NCBI GenBank assembly: GCA_002455375.1
Contig: DKKR01000027.1
Span: 61,248-71,649 of the forward strand
Reading direction: 5' to 3'
DNA length: 10,402 nt
Origin: Bacteroidetes bacterium UBA6661
Lineage (GTDB): Bacteria > Bacteroidota > Bacteroidia > AKYH767-A > OLB10
Of this stretch, positions 1-7,269 are shown piece by piece; positions within the stretch are counted from its first letter, which is position 1, and each line of letters opens with the position of its first letter. Under the pieces are notes generated by a model. It ran no database searches. It was not told the origin of the DNA and saw nothing but the letters and a program-made list of their open reading frames with translations. The translations under genes were made by a program, and so were the position numbers.

Positions 1-608
1 TGCGATTGTCGCAAACACGATTGCGATATCAGTTAATTTTTCATCCTGTACAGCATTATGCACCTTCAATAATATATGAGGATGATGATATGCTTATCAA
101 ATCAATTATTCTGAATCACCGTATTCCTTGTACGGGATATCATTTTTCTGAAAAGCCAAAACCAAGAAAGTTAATTATAGCAAAGCTGCAGCAACATAAT
201 ATTCCATTTTCATTCTATGGCCGACTAAAAGACGGTTTTGATTATGAGGACGATGAAGGGAAAATAATTCCCAATGCAGAGCTTACCATTTCGTCAACAG
301 CACCACGCTCTTATGCTTTTTGCAGCGACACTTGTTATGATGAATCAATTATTGATGAAATAAAAGGAGTAAACCTGCTTTATCATGAAGCTACATTTAT
401 GAATGACTTGGCAGAACGGGCAAAAACAACGTTTCATTCAACAAGTCTGCAGGCTGCAACTATTGCAAAAAAAGCAGGTGTTGACAAACTTATTGTAGGC
501 CATTTTTCTGCACGCTATCGCGACTTAAAACCATTATTAGATGAAGCCAGAACGGTATTTAAAAATACAGAACTTGCCATTGAAGGACACAAATTCAGTG
601 TTGAGTAA
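1..608 (+). CDS. rnz: Ribonuclease Z, C-terminal part (5' end outside window)
   Basis: RNase Z is the metallo-beta-lactamase-fold endonuclease that trims the 3' trailer of tRNA precursors in the cytoplasm. The reading frame enters the window open (frame from base 3) and about 200 residues are visible. The first in-frame start-like codon, a TTG at 6, lies inside the conserved fold and is not the true start. Visible family motifs are HRIPCTGYHFSEKPKPRKL, the metal-ligand Asp in FCSDT (residue 108 counted from base 6), LLYHEATF (121-131), FHSTSLQAA (His144) and the final zinc-binding His166 in GHFSARY. The N-terminal HxHxDH motif and roughly 100 residues should lie upstream. The gene ends with TAA at 606-608, two bases before the stop of lptD on the other strand. 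Family assignment is firm; the missing part is inferred from the usual length of about 300 residues. Confidence 0.95.
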   Translation, partial: RLSQTRLRYQLIFHPVQHYAPSIIYEDDDMLIKSIILNHRIPCTGYHFSEKPKPRKLIIAKLQQHNIPFSFYGRLKDGFDYEDDEGKIIPNAELTISSTAPRSYAFCSDTCYDESIIDEIKGVNLLYHEATFMNDLAERAKTTFHSTSLQAATIAKKAGVDKLIVGHFSARYRDLKPLLDEARTVFKNTELAIEGHKFSVE

Positions 609-610
609 AT

Positions 611-3142
611 TTAGAAATTATCGTAACGGTCGTTTTTCTTCGTCAACTTCAAATCCTGAAGTACACTTGATTTAACATTGATTTGAAAATAATAATTTGC
701 CTGATATCCAAAAGGAACCCAGTTAAGACGCATTTCCCAGCAATGTAAATCGCGATAAAAACCCAAGGATGTATAGGACTGCTTTTTGGTTTGAAAATCA
801 TAACCAGAGTTGAATGTTATCTTCCAATGTTCAGTCAGTGAAATGTCACCATTAAAACCAACTATCTGCGATAGATTTCCTTTTTCATTTGTAGGTCGTG
901 AATAGGCAATACTGTAATTGACCGATAAATTATAGGGAACAGAAAAGTCAACATAATCGTCAGGATGATCATTAATTTCTTTTACCTGTTCAACAGTTCC
1001 TTTTAAGCTTTTTTTATTTCCTTTCTGACGATTCAGATTAAAGCCAACACTTCCGCTTGCTGAGGTAAGACGAGCAATTTTACCATTCTCTGCAAGTGAA
1101 TATTTTGCAATTCGTATTCCCTGATCGTTCATCAGATAAGGGTCAAATGTTCCTGATGCTGTTAAGCTGACCATATCAAAAAGTGTTGTGCGGGCACTCA
1201 TGCCAATAGGCGAAAGATTAAATGAATCTGCTGACAGGTTGTAGGATGCTGACAGGCCAAAACTTTCTAAGATTTTTATTTTTTTAATGTTCACTGCCGT
1301 ATCGGTGTATTGTCTGGTTTTCATTTCCAGATTATTGTCTAGACTAAAACTAAGCACATTTGACTTTCCTAGTGAAGGACCACCATATAGTGTGTTTTCG
1401 TAGATTGAATATCGTCTGCTGTTGCCAAGGCTGTCAGTTTGTACGGTTTTGTAATAACCATATTTATTCTCACCAAAATCCGGTCTGTACATATAACTTA
1501 ATGTTGGAGAAAGCACATGTCTTATTGCAGCTATTTTTCCTTTCTTGAATTGCTTCATACCATAAATTCTTGTGTTAAGACTTAACGAGCCGTTGTATTC
1601 ATGTGCAGCGTTGAATCCTTTAACAGTATCGGTAATAATTCTGTTACTGTCGGCATTAAATCGTTGTTTGTATGTTTCAATATACCAACGTTCGTTAAAA
1701 TTGATAGCCGGAGTAAGATTAAAATATTTCATCACTTTAAATGATGCACTGATTGGAATGTTATGTTGCATTCCGTTTTTCATCTGCTGCAGTGTAGTGT
1801 TTTTAAAGAATAAACTATCGGGATTCTGTAATTGATTTTGTAAAGTACTGCTGTAGCCAACACTGATTTTTTCATACCAAGCGAGTGTGCCCTCTTGCTC
1901 TTTCTTACGGAAAGGATACAATGTATTCATGCTAAGGTTTATGCTTGGTGCAGTTAAATACACAATTCTGGTTTGCGTGTTTTGCGAATGGGTGATGGCA
2001 GATGAGAAGTTGAGTTGTTTGTTGAAAAAAGAACGCGAATAAGAAATTGATGAGTTGAAAGTATTTGTCAGGTAGTTTGATGCGTTTGAAATATTTCTTG
2101 TGTAATAATCGTTAGAGCCGGCACGGACAGAAGCGGAGAAAATTCCGTTGGGTCTTGCTTTTGGGTCTTGCAGGTGACTCCAGTTTATGAAAAACTCTTT
2201 GCTACGGCTATAGTCGGGTAAATCTTTCTCACTTACTTTTATGATAGAGTAGAGGAAAGATAAATTTCCATTATAATGATAACGGTTATTGTATCGCGAA
2301 GTTGCTTTTACTGCCCAACTACCTAACGTGTAGATGTCTGCTGTAAGTTGCAGGTCAACATGATCGCTGATTCCAAAATAATATCCTCCATTTTTAAAGA
2401 AAAATCCAAGTGCATTACTTTCACCGTATGCCGGGAATAATATTCCTGAACTACGACCTTTTGTATTGGGAAATAATCCGAACGGAATGGCTGCCGGTGC
2501 AGGAACATCGCCAATAATAAGATAAGCGGGCCCTGTAATTATTTTATTGTTAGGAATGACTTTGAGTTTATTCGCTGCAATGTAATAGTGTGGGGTGTCT
2601 AAACTACAGGTAGTGTATTTTCCATAGCGTATATAACTGCTTTCTTCCACCTTTTTAACTATAGCACCATGAATAAAGCCATCGCCTTGCTGTGTTACAA
2701 CATGATAAACCTTGCCTTTCTTTGTGCCGAAATTATAACGCATCGTATCGGCTTTAAATTCATCATCGCCTTCTTTAAAAACAGGCATTCCATAGAGTTT
2801 TCCTGTTGAATCGCGAAGTCCTGCCGAAAAAACATTTTTAGTATTCCAGTCAACTTCAATATAGGCAGCTTTCAGTTCAATATTTTCATAATTAACCTGT
2901 GCCTTTTCATACATAAAAACCCTTTCATGTTCAACATCAAATTCAATGGTATCATCAGCTACATAATGCACTTTTGATTTTATGTCATTACTGACACCGG
3001 TTTTAAGGGTGTCTTTAACAAGGGTATCTGTGGATAATGAGTCTTTTGGAAGCGTTTGTGCATGAATATTTTCAGTTGAAAATACAATGACCGCCAGGCA
3101 CCACAATATTGCAATCGTTAATAAGTTTTTAAAAACGGTCAT
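611..3142 (-). CDS. lptD: LPS-assembly outer-membrane protein LptD (Bacteroidota type)
   Basis: LptD is the outer-membrane barrel that, with LptE, inserts lipopolysaccharide into the outer leaflet. This 843-residue protein begins with a signal peptide (hydrophobic residues 7-22, likely cut after IHA around residue 28). A Thr/Ser/Lys-rich stretch follows, then an OstA/LptA-like beta-jellyroll domain at about 60-165 (IEFDVEHERVFMYEKAQVNYENIELKAAYIEVDW region). The linker YTTCSLDTPHYYI (176-188) leads into a long barrel of alternating aromatic strands. The end, HCWEMRLNWVPFG (800-812), is typical of Bacteroidota LptD. Only two cysteines remain after signal cleavage, C179 and C801. ATG at 3142 has a TAnnTTTG promoter about 45 bp upstream. 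It is divergent from the amidase and convergent with rnz. No lptE is visible in the window. Confidence 0.92.
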   Translation of the reverse strand: MTVFKNLLTIAILWCLAVIVFSTENIHAQTLPKDSLSTDTLVKDTLKTGVSNDIKSKVHYVADDTIEFDVEHERVFMYEKAQVNYENIELKAAYIEVDWNTKNVFSAGLRDSTGKLYGMPVFKEGDDEFKADTMRYNFGTKKGKVYHVVTQQGDGFIHGAIVKKVEESSYIRYGKYTTCSLDTPHYYIAANKLKVIPNNKIITGPAYLIIGDVPAPAAIPFGLFPNTKGRSSGILFPAYGESNALGFFFKNGGYYFGISDHVDLQLTADIYTLGSWAVKATSRYNNRYHYNGNLSFLYSIIKVSEKDLPDYSRSKEFFINWSHLQDPKARPNGIFSASVRAGSNDYYTRNISNASNYLTNTFNSSISYSRSFFNKQLNFSSAITHSQNTQTRIVYLTAPSINLSMNTLYPFRKKEQEGTLAWYEKISVGYSSTLQNQLQNPDSLFFKNTTLQQMKNGMQHNIPISASFKVMKYFNLTPAINFNERWYIETYKQRFNADSNRIITDTVKGFNAAHEYNGSLSLNTRIYGMKQFKKGKIAAIRHVLSPTLSYMYRPDFGENKYGYYKTVQTDSLGNSRRYSIYENTLYGGPSLGKSNVLSFSLDNNLEMKTRQYTDTAVNIKKIKILESFGLSASYNLSADSFNLSPIGMSARTTLFDMVSLTASGTFDPYLMNDQGIRIAKYSLAENGKIARLTSASGSVGFNLNRQKGNKKSLKGTVEQVKEINDHPDDYVDFSVPYNLSVNYSIAYSRPTNEKGNLSQIVGFNGDISLTEHWKITFNSGYDFQTKKQSYTSLGFYRDLHCWEMRLNWVPFGYQANYYFQINVKSSVLQDLKLTKKNDRYDNF

Positions 3143-3173
3143 TTACAAAAAAAGGAGATGGAGTTAAAAACGA

Positions 3174-3181
3174 TATTTTTG
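3174..3181 (+). promoter_or_regulatory. Candidate -7 element for the amidase-mlaD operon
   Basis: The 8-mer TATTTTTG matches the Bacteroidota -7 consensus TAnnTTTG exactly. Transcription would begin near 3187, giving a leader of roughly 50 nt before the ATG at 3236. No good TTTG -33 box is seen at the expected distance upstream, so this rests on one motif and on position. It faces the lptD -7 element only 6 bp away. Confidence 0.45.
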
Positions 3182-3187
3182 GAGCCG

Positions 3188-3222
3188 CAAAGGTAATTGA
3201 ACAGAATTTAACACCATCCAAA
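3188..3222 (-). promoter_or_regulatory. Candidate promoter of lptD
   Basis: Read on the minus strand, 3195-3188 is TACCTTTG, a perfect TAnnTTTG -7 box. A TTTG box lies at 3222-3219, separated by 23 bp, at the upper edge of the TTG-N17-23-TAnnTTTG spacing described for Bacteroidota. The start site would be near 3182, about 40 nt before the lptD ATG. Confidence 0.55.
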
Positions 3223-3235
3223 GAAACGCAGAATC

Positions 3236-4633
3236 ATGTTGTTTATTTATAAGAAGATAAAAATACGGGTCTTTTTTACACTTTCACTGTTGTTTTTAAT
3301 CTGTTTGTCAGCGTCTAATGGAACATATAAGGAACCATATCGCATTAAGACCATTGTTATTGACCCCGGTCATGGCGGACATGATTCAGGCTGTTTGGGC
3401 GCATCTTCCAAAGAAAAACAGATTGCACTTGAAGTGGCACTTAAATTGGGTGAAATGATTACCCAAAAATATCCTGACGTAAAGGTTATTTACACCAGAA
3501 AAACAGATGAGTTTGTTGAATTGCATGAGCGTGCTGCTATTGCCAACCGCAACCATGCAGAGCTTTTCATTTGCATTCACTGCAACTCCGGCAGCCCTGC
3601 AGCTTTTGGTGCAGAAACCTATGTTATGGGCTTGCATAAATCAGAAGACAATCTGAATGTGGCCAAGCGAGAAAATGCCGCTGTGCTGTTTGAAAAAGAC
3701 TATAAACAAAAGTATGATGGCTTTGACCCCAATTCGCCTGAGGCCAATATTGTTTTTACTTTATATCAGAATGCCTACCTGACACAAAGCCTCAAGTTTG
3801 CCTCTGCCGTCCAACAGCAGTTTGAAGTATATGCAGGACGTTATAACCGTGGTGTTAAGCAGGCAGGTTTTTTGGTGCTCTATAAAACTGCTATGCCATC
3901 AGTGCTGATAGAAACCGGATTTTTAACCAACAGAACAGAAGAAAAATATTTACTAACAGAGAAAGGCCAAAATGCTATTGCTACAAGTATATTCAGGGCT
4001 TTTATGGAGTATAAATTAGATATGGAAACTCCGGGAGCTAAAATTCCTCAGGGAGGTGCAGAGAATGACTTGAATAAAAATGTGGTTGAAGTAAAAAATA
4101 GCGACAACCAACCGTCTAAGGAAACTACTCAGCCACAAAAAAAGGTGGAAGAGAACGAAAGTAATTCTACTATTCCAAACAGCAATAAAGAAGATCAGGA
4201 CGTAAAAAAAGACGCTGCCAAAAATAATGCAGACAATGCCGGTAAAAATAAAGAGACGCAGCCGAAAGAAAATAACAAAACAGAATCTCCGGTTAAGCCC
4301 GTTGCTCCTGATGAAATAGACCTTCCAGCAGAGGAGAAGAAAAAAGCCGTTAATACAGAGAAATTACCTGACTTTTTTTATACCGTTCAGCTTGCAGCAT
4401 TGCCTGATGCATCAAAAGAAGAATTAACGCGATTTGAAGACCTGACAGACATCAAGACTTTTAAAGCAGAGAATGGAATGATCAGAGTGTGTCAAGGCGT
4501 TTATACAACACATGCCAAAGCATTGGCAGCACAGTCACAGGTGCGGGCAAAAGGTTATAAAGATGCATTTGTCACTCCATATTATAAAGGCAAACGAATT
4601 TCAAATAAAGAGGCAGAAGCAATTAAAAAATAA
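3236..4633 (+). CDS. N-acetylmuramoyl-L-alanine amidase with C-terminal SPOR domain
   Basis: This is a zinc amidase (Amidase_3 family) that cuts the bond between MurNAc and the stem peptide, acting in the periplasm on peptidoglycan during turnover or cell separation. A signal peptide or N-terminal anchor spans residues 11-27. The catalytic domain (about 38-261) shows VIDPGHGGHDSG with zinc ligand His46, Glu60 in SSKEKQ, His115 in FICIHCNSG and catalytic Glu226 in VLIETGFLTN. A low-complexity linker rich in Lys, Asn, Glu and Pro follows (about 265-376). Residues 380-450 (FFYTVQLAALP... to FVTPYYKG) form a SPOR domain, which in this family binds glycan strands lacking stem peptides and often targets the septum. 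At 465 residues it is longer than a bare AmiC because of linker plus SPOR. It is followed after 11 bp by the MCE gene and probably co-transcribed with it. Confidence 0.93.
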   Translation: MLFIYKKIKIRVFFTLSLLFLICLSASNGTYKEPYRIKTIVIDPGHGGHDSGCLGASSKEKQIALEVALKLGEMITQKYPDVKVIYTRKTDEFVELHERAAIANRNHAELFICIHCNSGSPAAFGAETYVMGLHKSEDNLNVAKRENAAVLFEKDYKQKYDGFDPNSPEANIVFTLYQNAYLTQSLKFASAVQQQFEVYAGRYNRGVKQAGFLVLYKTAMPSVLIETGFLTNRTEEKYLLTEKGQNAIATSIFRAFMEYKLDMETPGAKIPQGGAENDLNKNVVEVKNSDNQPSKETTQPQKKVEENESNSTIPNSNKEDQDVKKDAAKNNADNAGKNKETQPKENNKTESPVKPVAPDEIDLPAEEKKKAVNTEKLPDFFYTVQLAALPDASKEELTRFEDLTDIKTFKAENGMIRVCQGVYTTHAKALAAQSQVRAKGYKDAFVTPYYKGKRISNKEAEAIKK

Positions 4634-4644
4634 ATTCAGATCAC

Positions 4645-5574
4645 GTGAAAATATCAAACGAAGTAAAAGTAGGCATAGCATTTACACTTACCATAGCCGG
4701 TTTTTTCTGGGGTATGAACTTTTTAAAGGGAACAGATTTGTTTTCTACGTCAAATAAATATTATGTTGTTTATGACGATGTAAATGGAATTGTAAAATCA
4801 AATCCGGTTATAATGAACGGATTTAAAATCGGTCAGGTTGATAAAATTGTTTATGCCGAAGATAAAAGCGGGCGTCTTATTGTAACACTTAGAGTAGATG
4901 ATAATGTGTTTATCCCTAAATCGTCAAATGCAGCAATTGTTTCAAGTGATTTGTTAGGCTCAAAAGCCATAGAACTTGAAATGAGTGAAGATAAAACACC
5001 TGCTAAAAATGGTGATACACTTGTGGGTAATGTTCAGTCAGGATTAACAGATCAGATTAAGCCATTAAAAAATAAAGCAGAAGGGTTGGTTACATCACTT
5101 GATTCATTATCGTATGCATTAACACAGCTAATCAACGAAAGATCACGCAACAGCTTGAATAATATTTTTGCCAATCTTGAGAGTACTACTGAAGGCCTGG
5201 ATAAAATGGTGAACAATTCAAACAGTAAACTAAACAGTGCTCTTTCAAATATTGATGGTGTGGCCGGTAATCTCAATAACAAGCAAACGGACATCAACGG
5301 TATTCTGAAAAACGTTAACTCACTGAGTGATTCATTAAGCAGACTGCAACTGAACCTTACTATTGAAAAACTCAATAAAACAATTGCAGAACTAAATAGT
5401 GTGTTAGGTAAGATTGATAATTCGCAAGGCAGTTTGGGTAAGTTGGTCAATGACGACAGTCTTTACAATAACCTCAACAATGCATCTGCTAATCTTGATA
5501 AACTTCTGATAGACTTAAAAGCAAACCCAGGGAGGTATGTTAATATTTCTGTGTTTGGTAGGAAAAACAAGTAG
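4645..5574 (+). CDS. MlaD/MCE-family lipid-transport protein
   Basis: This is the membrane-anchored substrate-binding component of an MCE-type lipid transporter, which moves phospholipid or other hydrophobic molecules between inner and outer membranes. One N-terminal TM helix (about 8-27) anchors the protein. A single MCE domain follows (about 37-115: YYVVYDDVNGIVKSNPVIMNG, GFKIGQVDKI, SSDLLGSKAIEL). Then comes a long helical or coiled-coil region (about 135-290) rich in Asn, Leu and Ser heptads. The conserved tail is GSLGKLVNDDSLYNNLN and NPGRYVNISVFGRKNK. The start is GTG at 4645, because MKISNEVKVG is the typical family N-terminus and no ATG lies nearby. It sits 11 bp after the amidase stop. 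The ATPase (MlaF/Mkl) and permease (MlaE) partners are not in this window, so they are presumably encoded elsewhere. Confidence 0.9.
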   Translation: MKISNEVKVGIAFTLTIAGFFWGMNFLKGTDLFSTSNKYYVVYDDVNGIVKSNPVIMNGFKIGQVDKIVYAEDKSGRLIVTLRVDDNVFIPKSSNAAIVSSDLLGSKAIELEMSEDKTPAKNGDTLVGNVQSGLTDQIKPLKNKAEGLVTSLDSLSYALTQLINERSRNSLNNIFANLESTTEGLDKMVNNSNSKLNSALSNIDGVAGNLNNKQTDINGILKNVNSLSDSLSRLQLNLTIEKLNKTIAELNSVLGKIDNSQGSLGKLVNDDSLYNNLNNASANLDKLLIDLKANPGRYVNISVFGRKNK

Positions 5575-5577
5575 AAA

Positions 5578-5591
5578 AACGCTCTTGCGTT
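5578..5591 (-). terminator. Possible intrinsic terminator of etfB-etfA-bfn (perhaps shared)
   Basis: AACGC-TCTT-GCGTT forms a perfect 5-bp stem with a 4-nt loop in the 39-bp gap between the convergent mlaD and bfn stops. On the minus strand the stem is followed by three more U residues (UUUUU counting the stem end) before the run is broken, so it best suits the minus-strand operon. On the plus strand the following bases are AGAAAG, with no U tract. The stem is short and the call is tentative. Confidence 0.4.
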
Positions 5592-5613
5592 AGAAAGTTT
5601 ATTCTTTATAAAA

Positions 5614-6234
5614 CTACTTTTTTCTTCTTGTTAACTCATCTCTGATTTTAGAAGCAGCTTCATAATCTTCATTGTCAATGGCATTAATCAATGCTTCGTT
5701 CAATTCTTCTGTAGAAAGATGAGAGAAATCGTTACTGCCAATTGATTTAGTCCGTTTTCTGGGTGTGGGAGCAGGCTTTTCTATTTGGGGCATTTCGCTA
5801 CTTGTTGCCGAAGTACCTAAGTCCTCATCCATTTCAACACCGGCTTGTGCAAGTATAAAATCAAAAGTATAAATAGGACAATTGAACCGAACTGCCAATG
5901 CAATGGCATCACTGGTGCGGGCATCTATTTCAAGTTGTTTTTCGCCATTGTTGCAAACAATCTTTGAATAAAATACACCTTCTTTAAGGTTATATATTGT
6001 TACCTCATCAATATGAATACCAAAAGAGATAGAGAAGTTTTTAAAAAGGTCATGTGTCAAAGGGCGGCTGGGTGTCATATTTTCCAACTCAACAGCTATA
6101 GCCTGAGCCTCATAGCCTCCAATTATTATAGGTAGCCTGCGTGTGCCGCCTTGCTCATTCAATACCAAGGCGTATGCGCCACTTTGTGCCTGACTATAAG
6201 ACAAACCGAAAATATCGAGTCTTATTTTTTTCAT
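5614..6234 (-). CDS. Bifunctional nuclease (DUF151/BFN) domain protein with UVR motif
   Basis: Members of this family carry a bifunctional nuclease domain, for which DNase and RNase activity has been reported for some members, here joined to a UvrB/UvrC-interaction helical hairpin. The BFN domain covers about residues 1-135 (IRLDIFGLSYSQAQSGAYALVL, LPIIIGGYEAQAIAVELE, ARTSDAIALAVRFNCPIY). A Pro/Ser/Lys linker (about 140-168) joins it to a C-terminal UVR motif (about 173-205: LSTEELNEALINAIDNEDYEAASKIRDEL). I chose ATG at 6234 (206 residues) over a TTG one codon upstream. It lies 33 bp downstream of etfA with no strong promoter of its own, so it is probably the third gene of the etf operon. 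Why a nuclease-like protein should travel with ETF is not evident. The physiological substrate is unknown. Confidence 0.88.
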   Translation of the reverse strand: MKKIRLDIFGLSYSQAQSGAYALVLNEQGGTRRLPIIIGGYEAQAIAVELENMTPSRPLTHDLFKNFSISFGIHIDEVTIYNLKEGVFYSKIVCNNGEKQLEIDARTSDAIALAVRFNCPIYTFDFILAQAGVEMDEDLGTSATSSEMPQIEKPAPTPRKRTKSIGSNDFSHLSTEELNEALINAIDNEDYEAASKIRDELTRRKK

Positions 6235-6240
6235 CAAGGT

Positions 6241-6262
6241 TTAAAAGTAAACAAACTTTTAA
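6241..6262 (-). repeat. Intercistronic 8-bp inverted repeat between etfA and bfn
   Basis: TTAAAAGT and ACTTTTAA are perfect 8-bp complements separated by a 6-nt loop. They fall wholly within the 33-bp gap between the etfA stop and the bfn start. In the minus-strand transcript this is an AT-rich hairpin ending a few bases before the bfn initiation codon. It could modulate translation or mRNA stability. It lacks the GC content of a good terminator. Confidence 0.45.
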
Positions 6263-6267
6263 TATGA

Positions 6268-7245
6268 TCAGCCATTAGCTGCTTTAAATTTTTTAACCTC
6301 GTCAATAAGCTTTGGTACTACTTCAAAAGCATCACCAACAATACCATAATCAGCAGCTTTAAAAAATGGTGCTTCCGGATCTTTATTGATAACAACAATG
6401 GTTTTTGATGAACTTACACCGGCAAGATGTTGTATTGCACCGGATATGCCTATGGCAATGTATAAATTAGGGCTGATGGCCAATCCTGTCTGACCAACGT
6501 GTTCGCTATGAGGACGCCAGTGTGCATCACTAACAGGCTTTGAACATGCTGTTGCAGCACCTAATAATGTTGCAAGTTCCTCTATCATTCCCCAGTTTTC
6601 AGGTCCTTTTAAACCACGACCTGCAGAAACCACTATCTCGGCCTCAGGTAAAGAAATTTTGTCAGAAGCTTTTACTATCTCTTTTACCATTGCAGTGAAA
6701 TCACTGTCAGCAACAGAGGCACTAAATGTTTCTACTGTTCCTGCTGATTGATTTTCTTCTGCTTTAAAACTGTTTGGTGCAACAGTAATTACTTTTATGG
6801 CAGATGTCAACTCAATGTCAGCGAATGCTTTGCCTGAAAAAGCAGATGTCCGCACTTTAAAACCATTACTTAAATCAGGCAAACCAACTGCACCATCAAC
6901 CATACCTGCTTTAAGTTTAACGGCAACACGTGGCGCCATGGCCTTGCCATTAAATGTGTTTGAAATTATTACAACAGATGCATTGTTCTGTTTTGCTGCT
7001 TCTGCTACTACTGAAGCGTATGCCTGATTTATAAACTGCTTTAATTTATCATTAGTAACATGTAAAACTTTGTCAGCACCAAAGCGGCCTGCTTTGCCTT
7101 GCTCATCAGTTGTTAAATCACCAATAGCAAGAGCAGTTAATGTGCCACCTGAATTTTTAGCAATTACTTTACCGTAGCTCAGAACTTCTGTTGCCGATTT
7201 TTTTAATTTTCCTTCTGCAGTTTCTATATATACAAGAACATTCAT
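6268..7245 (-). CDS. etfA: Electron transfer flavoprotein, alpha subunit
   Basis: EtfA is the FAD-carrying subunit of the soluble alpha-beta heterodimer that takes electrons from acyl-CoA and other dehydrogenases and passes them to the quinone pool through ETF-quinone oxidoreductase. The 325-residue protein has an N-terminal Rossmann-like domain (about 1-195) and a C-terminal FAD domain (about 200-320). FAD-domain motifs are SAGRGLKGPENW (207-218), SKPVSDAHW (235-243), HVGQTGLAISPNLYIA (249-264), GISGAIQHLAG (266-276), INKDPEAPFFKAADYGIVGD (286-305). The segment 262-289 fits the ETF-alpha signature. Mitochondrial ETF has GASR at the position of ACSK here, a feature I associate with Bacteroidota. 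It follows etfB after 24 bp on the same strand, so the two subunits are almost certainly co-transcribed. Confidence 0.96.
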   Translation of the reverse strand: MNVLVYIETAEGKLKKSATEVLSYGKVIAKNSGGTLTALAIGDLTTDEQGKAGRFGADKVLHVTNDKLKQFINQAYASVVAEAAKQNNASVVIISNTFNGKAMAPRVAVKLKAGMVDGAVGLPDLSNGFKVRTSAFSGKAFADIELTSAIKVITVAPNSFKAEENQSAGTVETFSASVADSDFTAMVKEIVKASDKISLPEAEIVVSAGRGLKGPENWGMIEELATLLGAATACSKPVSDAHWRPHSEHVGQTGLAISPNLYIAIGISGAIQHLAGVSSSKTIVVINKDPEAPFFKAADYGIVGDAFEVVPKLIDEVKKFKAANG

Positions 7246-7269
7246 ATCTTAATTCTCAAATTTTTATTA

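Noticed and set aside
6..8. TTG at 6 as a real start of RNase Z
   Set aside because: The frame is open to the window edge and the metal-binding HxHxDH region is missing, so the gene is simply cut by the window.
235..244. Possible CRISPR-like or tandem repeats anywhere in the window
   Set aside because: I saw no regularly spaced direct repeats; recurring A/T-rich short words are due to base composition.
1360..1835. Two plus-strand frames (1360-1548 and 1572-1835) within lptD
   Set aside because: Antisense shadows of the barrel-coding region; Cys-rich and hydrophobic content comes from reverse reading of Tyr/Asn/Ser codons.
4512..4757. 81-residue plus-strand frame bridging the amidase and mlaD
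   Set aside because: It is an out-of-frame overlap with two well-supported genes, including the SPOR domain and the MCE N-terminus; the product is a basic low-complexity sequence.
5052..5450. 132-residue minus-strand open frame inside mlaD
   Set aside because: It is antisense to the helical repeat region of mlaD; the Leu/Ser/Arg-rich product mirrors the Asn/Leu/Asp-rich coding strand and shows no domain.
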